In this document: one piece after another, positions 20,492 through 20,794 of the stretch
Layout of the letters: each line of letters starts with the position of its first letter
Position numbering within the stretch: position 1 is the stretch's first letter
DNA from: JBKECA01 sp047973435
Lineage (GTDB): Bacteria; Planctomycetota; Planctomycetia; Planctomycetales; Planctomycetaceae
Length of the DNA: 20,794 nucleotides
Direction: 5' to 3'
Assembly (NCBI GenBank): GCA_047973435.1
Contig: JBKECA010000059.1
Span: forward strand, 1-20,794
Notes under the pieces: generated by a model
What the model saw: the letters and a program-made list of their open reading frames with translations, nothing else
What the model was told of the DNA's origin: nothing
Database searches by the model: none
Translations under genes and position numbers: made by a program

Positions 20492-20575
20492 CCCTGGAAG
20501 GGAGGGGAGGATCGGTTTTCCGATCGTTCGGTACAGCGTAACCTGGGCTAGCGACAATTCCCCTCCCTTCCAGGG
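20492..20575. repeat. 17-bp perfect inverted repeat with central hairpin between convergent genes
   Basis: CCCTGGAAGGGAGGGGA (20492-20508) and TCCCCTCCCTTCCAGGG (20559-20575) are exact inverted repeats. Between them GATCGG/CCGATC (loop TTTT) forms a second hairpin at about 20510-20525, and CCCCTCCCT/AGGGAGGGG (20560-20580) is itself a 9-bp stem. The structure starts 12 bases after the ilvE stop and lies between convergent genes, so a role as bidirectional terminator is plausible. Confidence 0.8.
20540..20575 (-). repeat. Dispersed repeat C, copy 2
   Basis: On the minus strand the block CCCTGGAAGGGAGGGGAATT continues as GTCGCTAGCCCAGGTT. It matches the plus-strand copy at 4677-4709 with a short insertion and a few substitutions. 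It forms the right arm of the inverted repeat here. Confidence 0.7.
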
Positions 20576-20610
20576 AGGGGTTAGGGGTGGCCTGTTGAAA
20601 ATGTTTTGGG

Positions 20611-20794
20611 TCAGGTTTTTCGCGGCCCGGAGGCCGGAGTGGCGGCTTGGTAGGCTGCGGTGCGTTGGGAGGTGAGGGTGGTTTTGAGCTGGTCGCGGGT
20701 CCAGTGTCTCATTGCCTGCGTGGAGACCGCGCTCAGGGCAGTGCGGACACCGTCCGCGGTCCAGCGGGTGCAGAGCATCGGCAGGGCCGCGATC
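20611..20794 (-). CDS. C-terminal end of an unidentified protein
   Basis: The minus strand is open from the right edge to a TGA at 20613-20611, giving the last 60 residues of a protein. The sequence includes the runs LPMLCTRWTADGVRTALSAV and MRHWTRDQLKTTLTSQRTAA, then a Pro/Ser-rich tail ending RKT. Codon position three is strongly G/C, as in real genes here, while the other frames across this DNA look non-coding. No domain is recognised. The gene converges on ilvE and starts outside the window. Confidence 0.55.
   Translation of the reverse strand, partial: IAALPMLCTRWTADGVRTALSAVSTQAMRHWTRDQLKTTLTSQRTAAYQAATPASGPRKT

Noticed and set aside
1..20794. tRNA, rRNA or CRISPR loci
   Set aside because: No cloverleaf with a GGTTCGAATCC-like arm, no rRNA signature and no regularly spaced direct repeats were seen on either strand.

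Overview
The window reads as a chromosomal segment of a GC-rich planctomycete (Planctomycetota, probably order Planctomycetales). This is inferred from the gene types: a Tat-exported protein of a planctomycete-looking kind at the left edge, TadE/TadG-type proteins under a GEMM-I riboswitch, a stand-alone ketoacyl synthase plus acyl carrier protein pair, a MoeA-PBP fusion, and a membrane Ser/Thr kinase with a large extracytoplasmic domain. Coding regions are strongly G/C biased at codon position three. Long gene-free gaps are filled with small interspersed repeats. No rRNA, tRNA, CRISPR array, prophage or transposase gene was found.

Layout. (1) 1-440: 5' part of a minus-strand Tat-signal gene running off the left edge, then about 1.2 kb without a convincing gene. 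(2) 1639-4494: a GEMM-I (cyclic-di-GMP type) riboswitch directly upstream of a secreted protein of unknown function, followed by TadG-like and TadE-like genes; GC-rich hairpins lie in every gap. (3) 4809-6706: an 86-bp repeat (element A), then a beta-ketoacyl-ACP synthase and an acyl carrier protein. (4) 6837-7745: a minus-strand lipase-like alpha/beta hydrolase, convergent with the ACP gene and separated by a GA/GT microsatellite from the divergent molybdenum-cofactor pair. (5) 7977-11065: xdhC-like and moeA-PBP genes overlapping by 4 bp. (6) 11066-12490: repeat-rich gap with a second element A abutting a 221-bp inverted-repeat element (B), a small predicted protein, and a third, inverted element A. 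(7) 12491-15394: receptor-like Ser/Thr kinase. (8) 15395-16363: a gap with a textbook intrinsic terminator, then folK. (9) 16565-19166: LolC/E-like permease, LolD-like ATPase and a small membrane protein. (10) 19616-20479: branched-chain aminotransferase behind a hairpin-rich leader. (11) 20492-20794: an inverted repeat, then the 3' end of a minus-strand gene at the right edge.

Functional links. The riboswitch cluster suggests that cyclic-di-GMP controls surface or adhesion proteins. The KAS/ACP pair forms a minimal acyl-chain condensing unit. XdhC and MoeA act together in making and delivering molybdenum cofactor, although no molybdoenzyme is encoded here. The Lol-like pair is an envelope ABC transporter.

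The strongest candidates for new biology are the riboswitch-controlled secreted protein with its Tad-like partners, and element A: three gapless 86-bp copies with TATA ends, each able to fold into one long imperfect hairpin.
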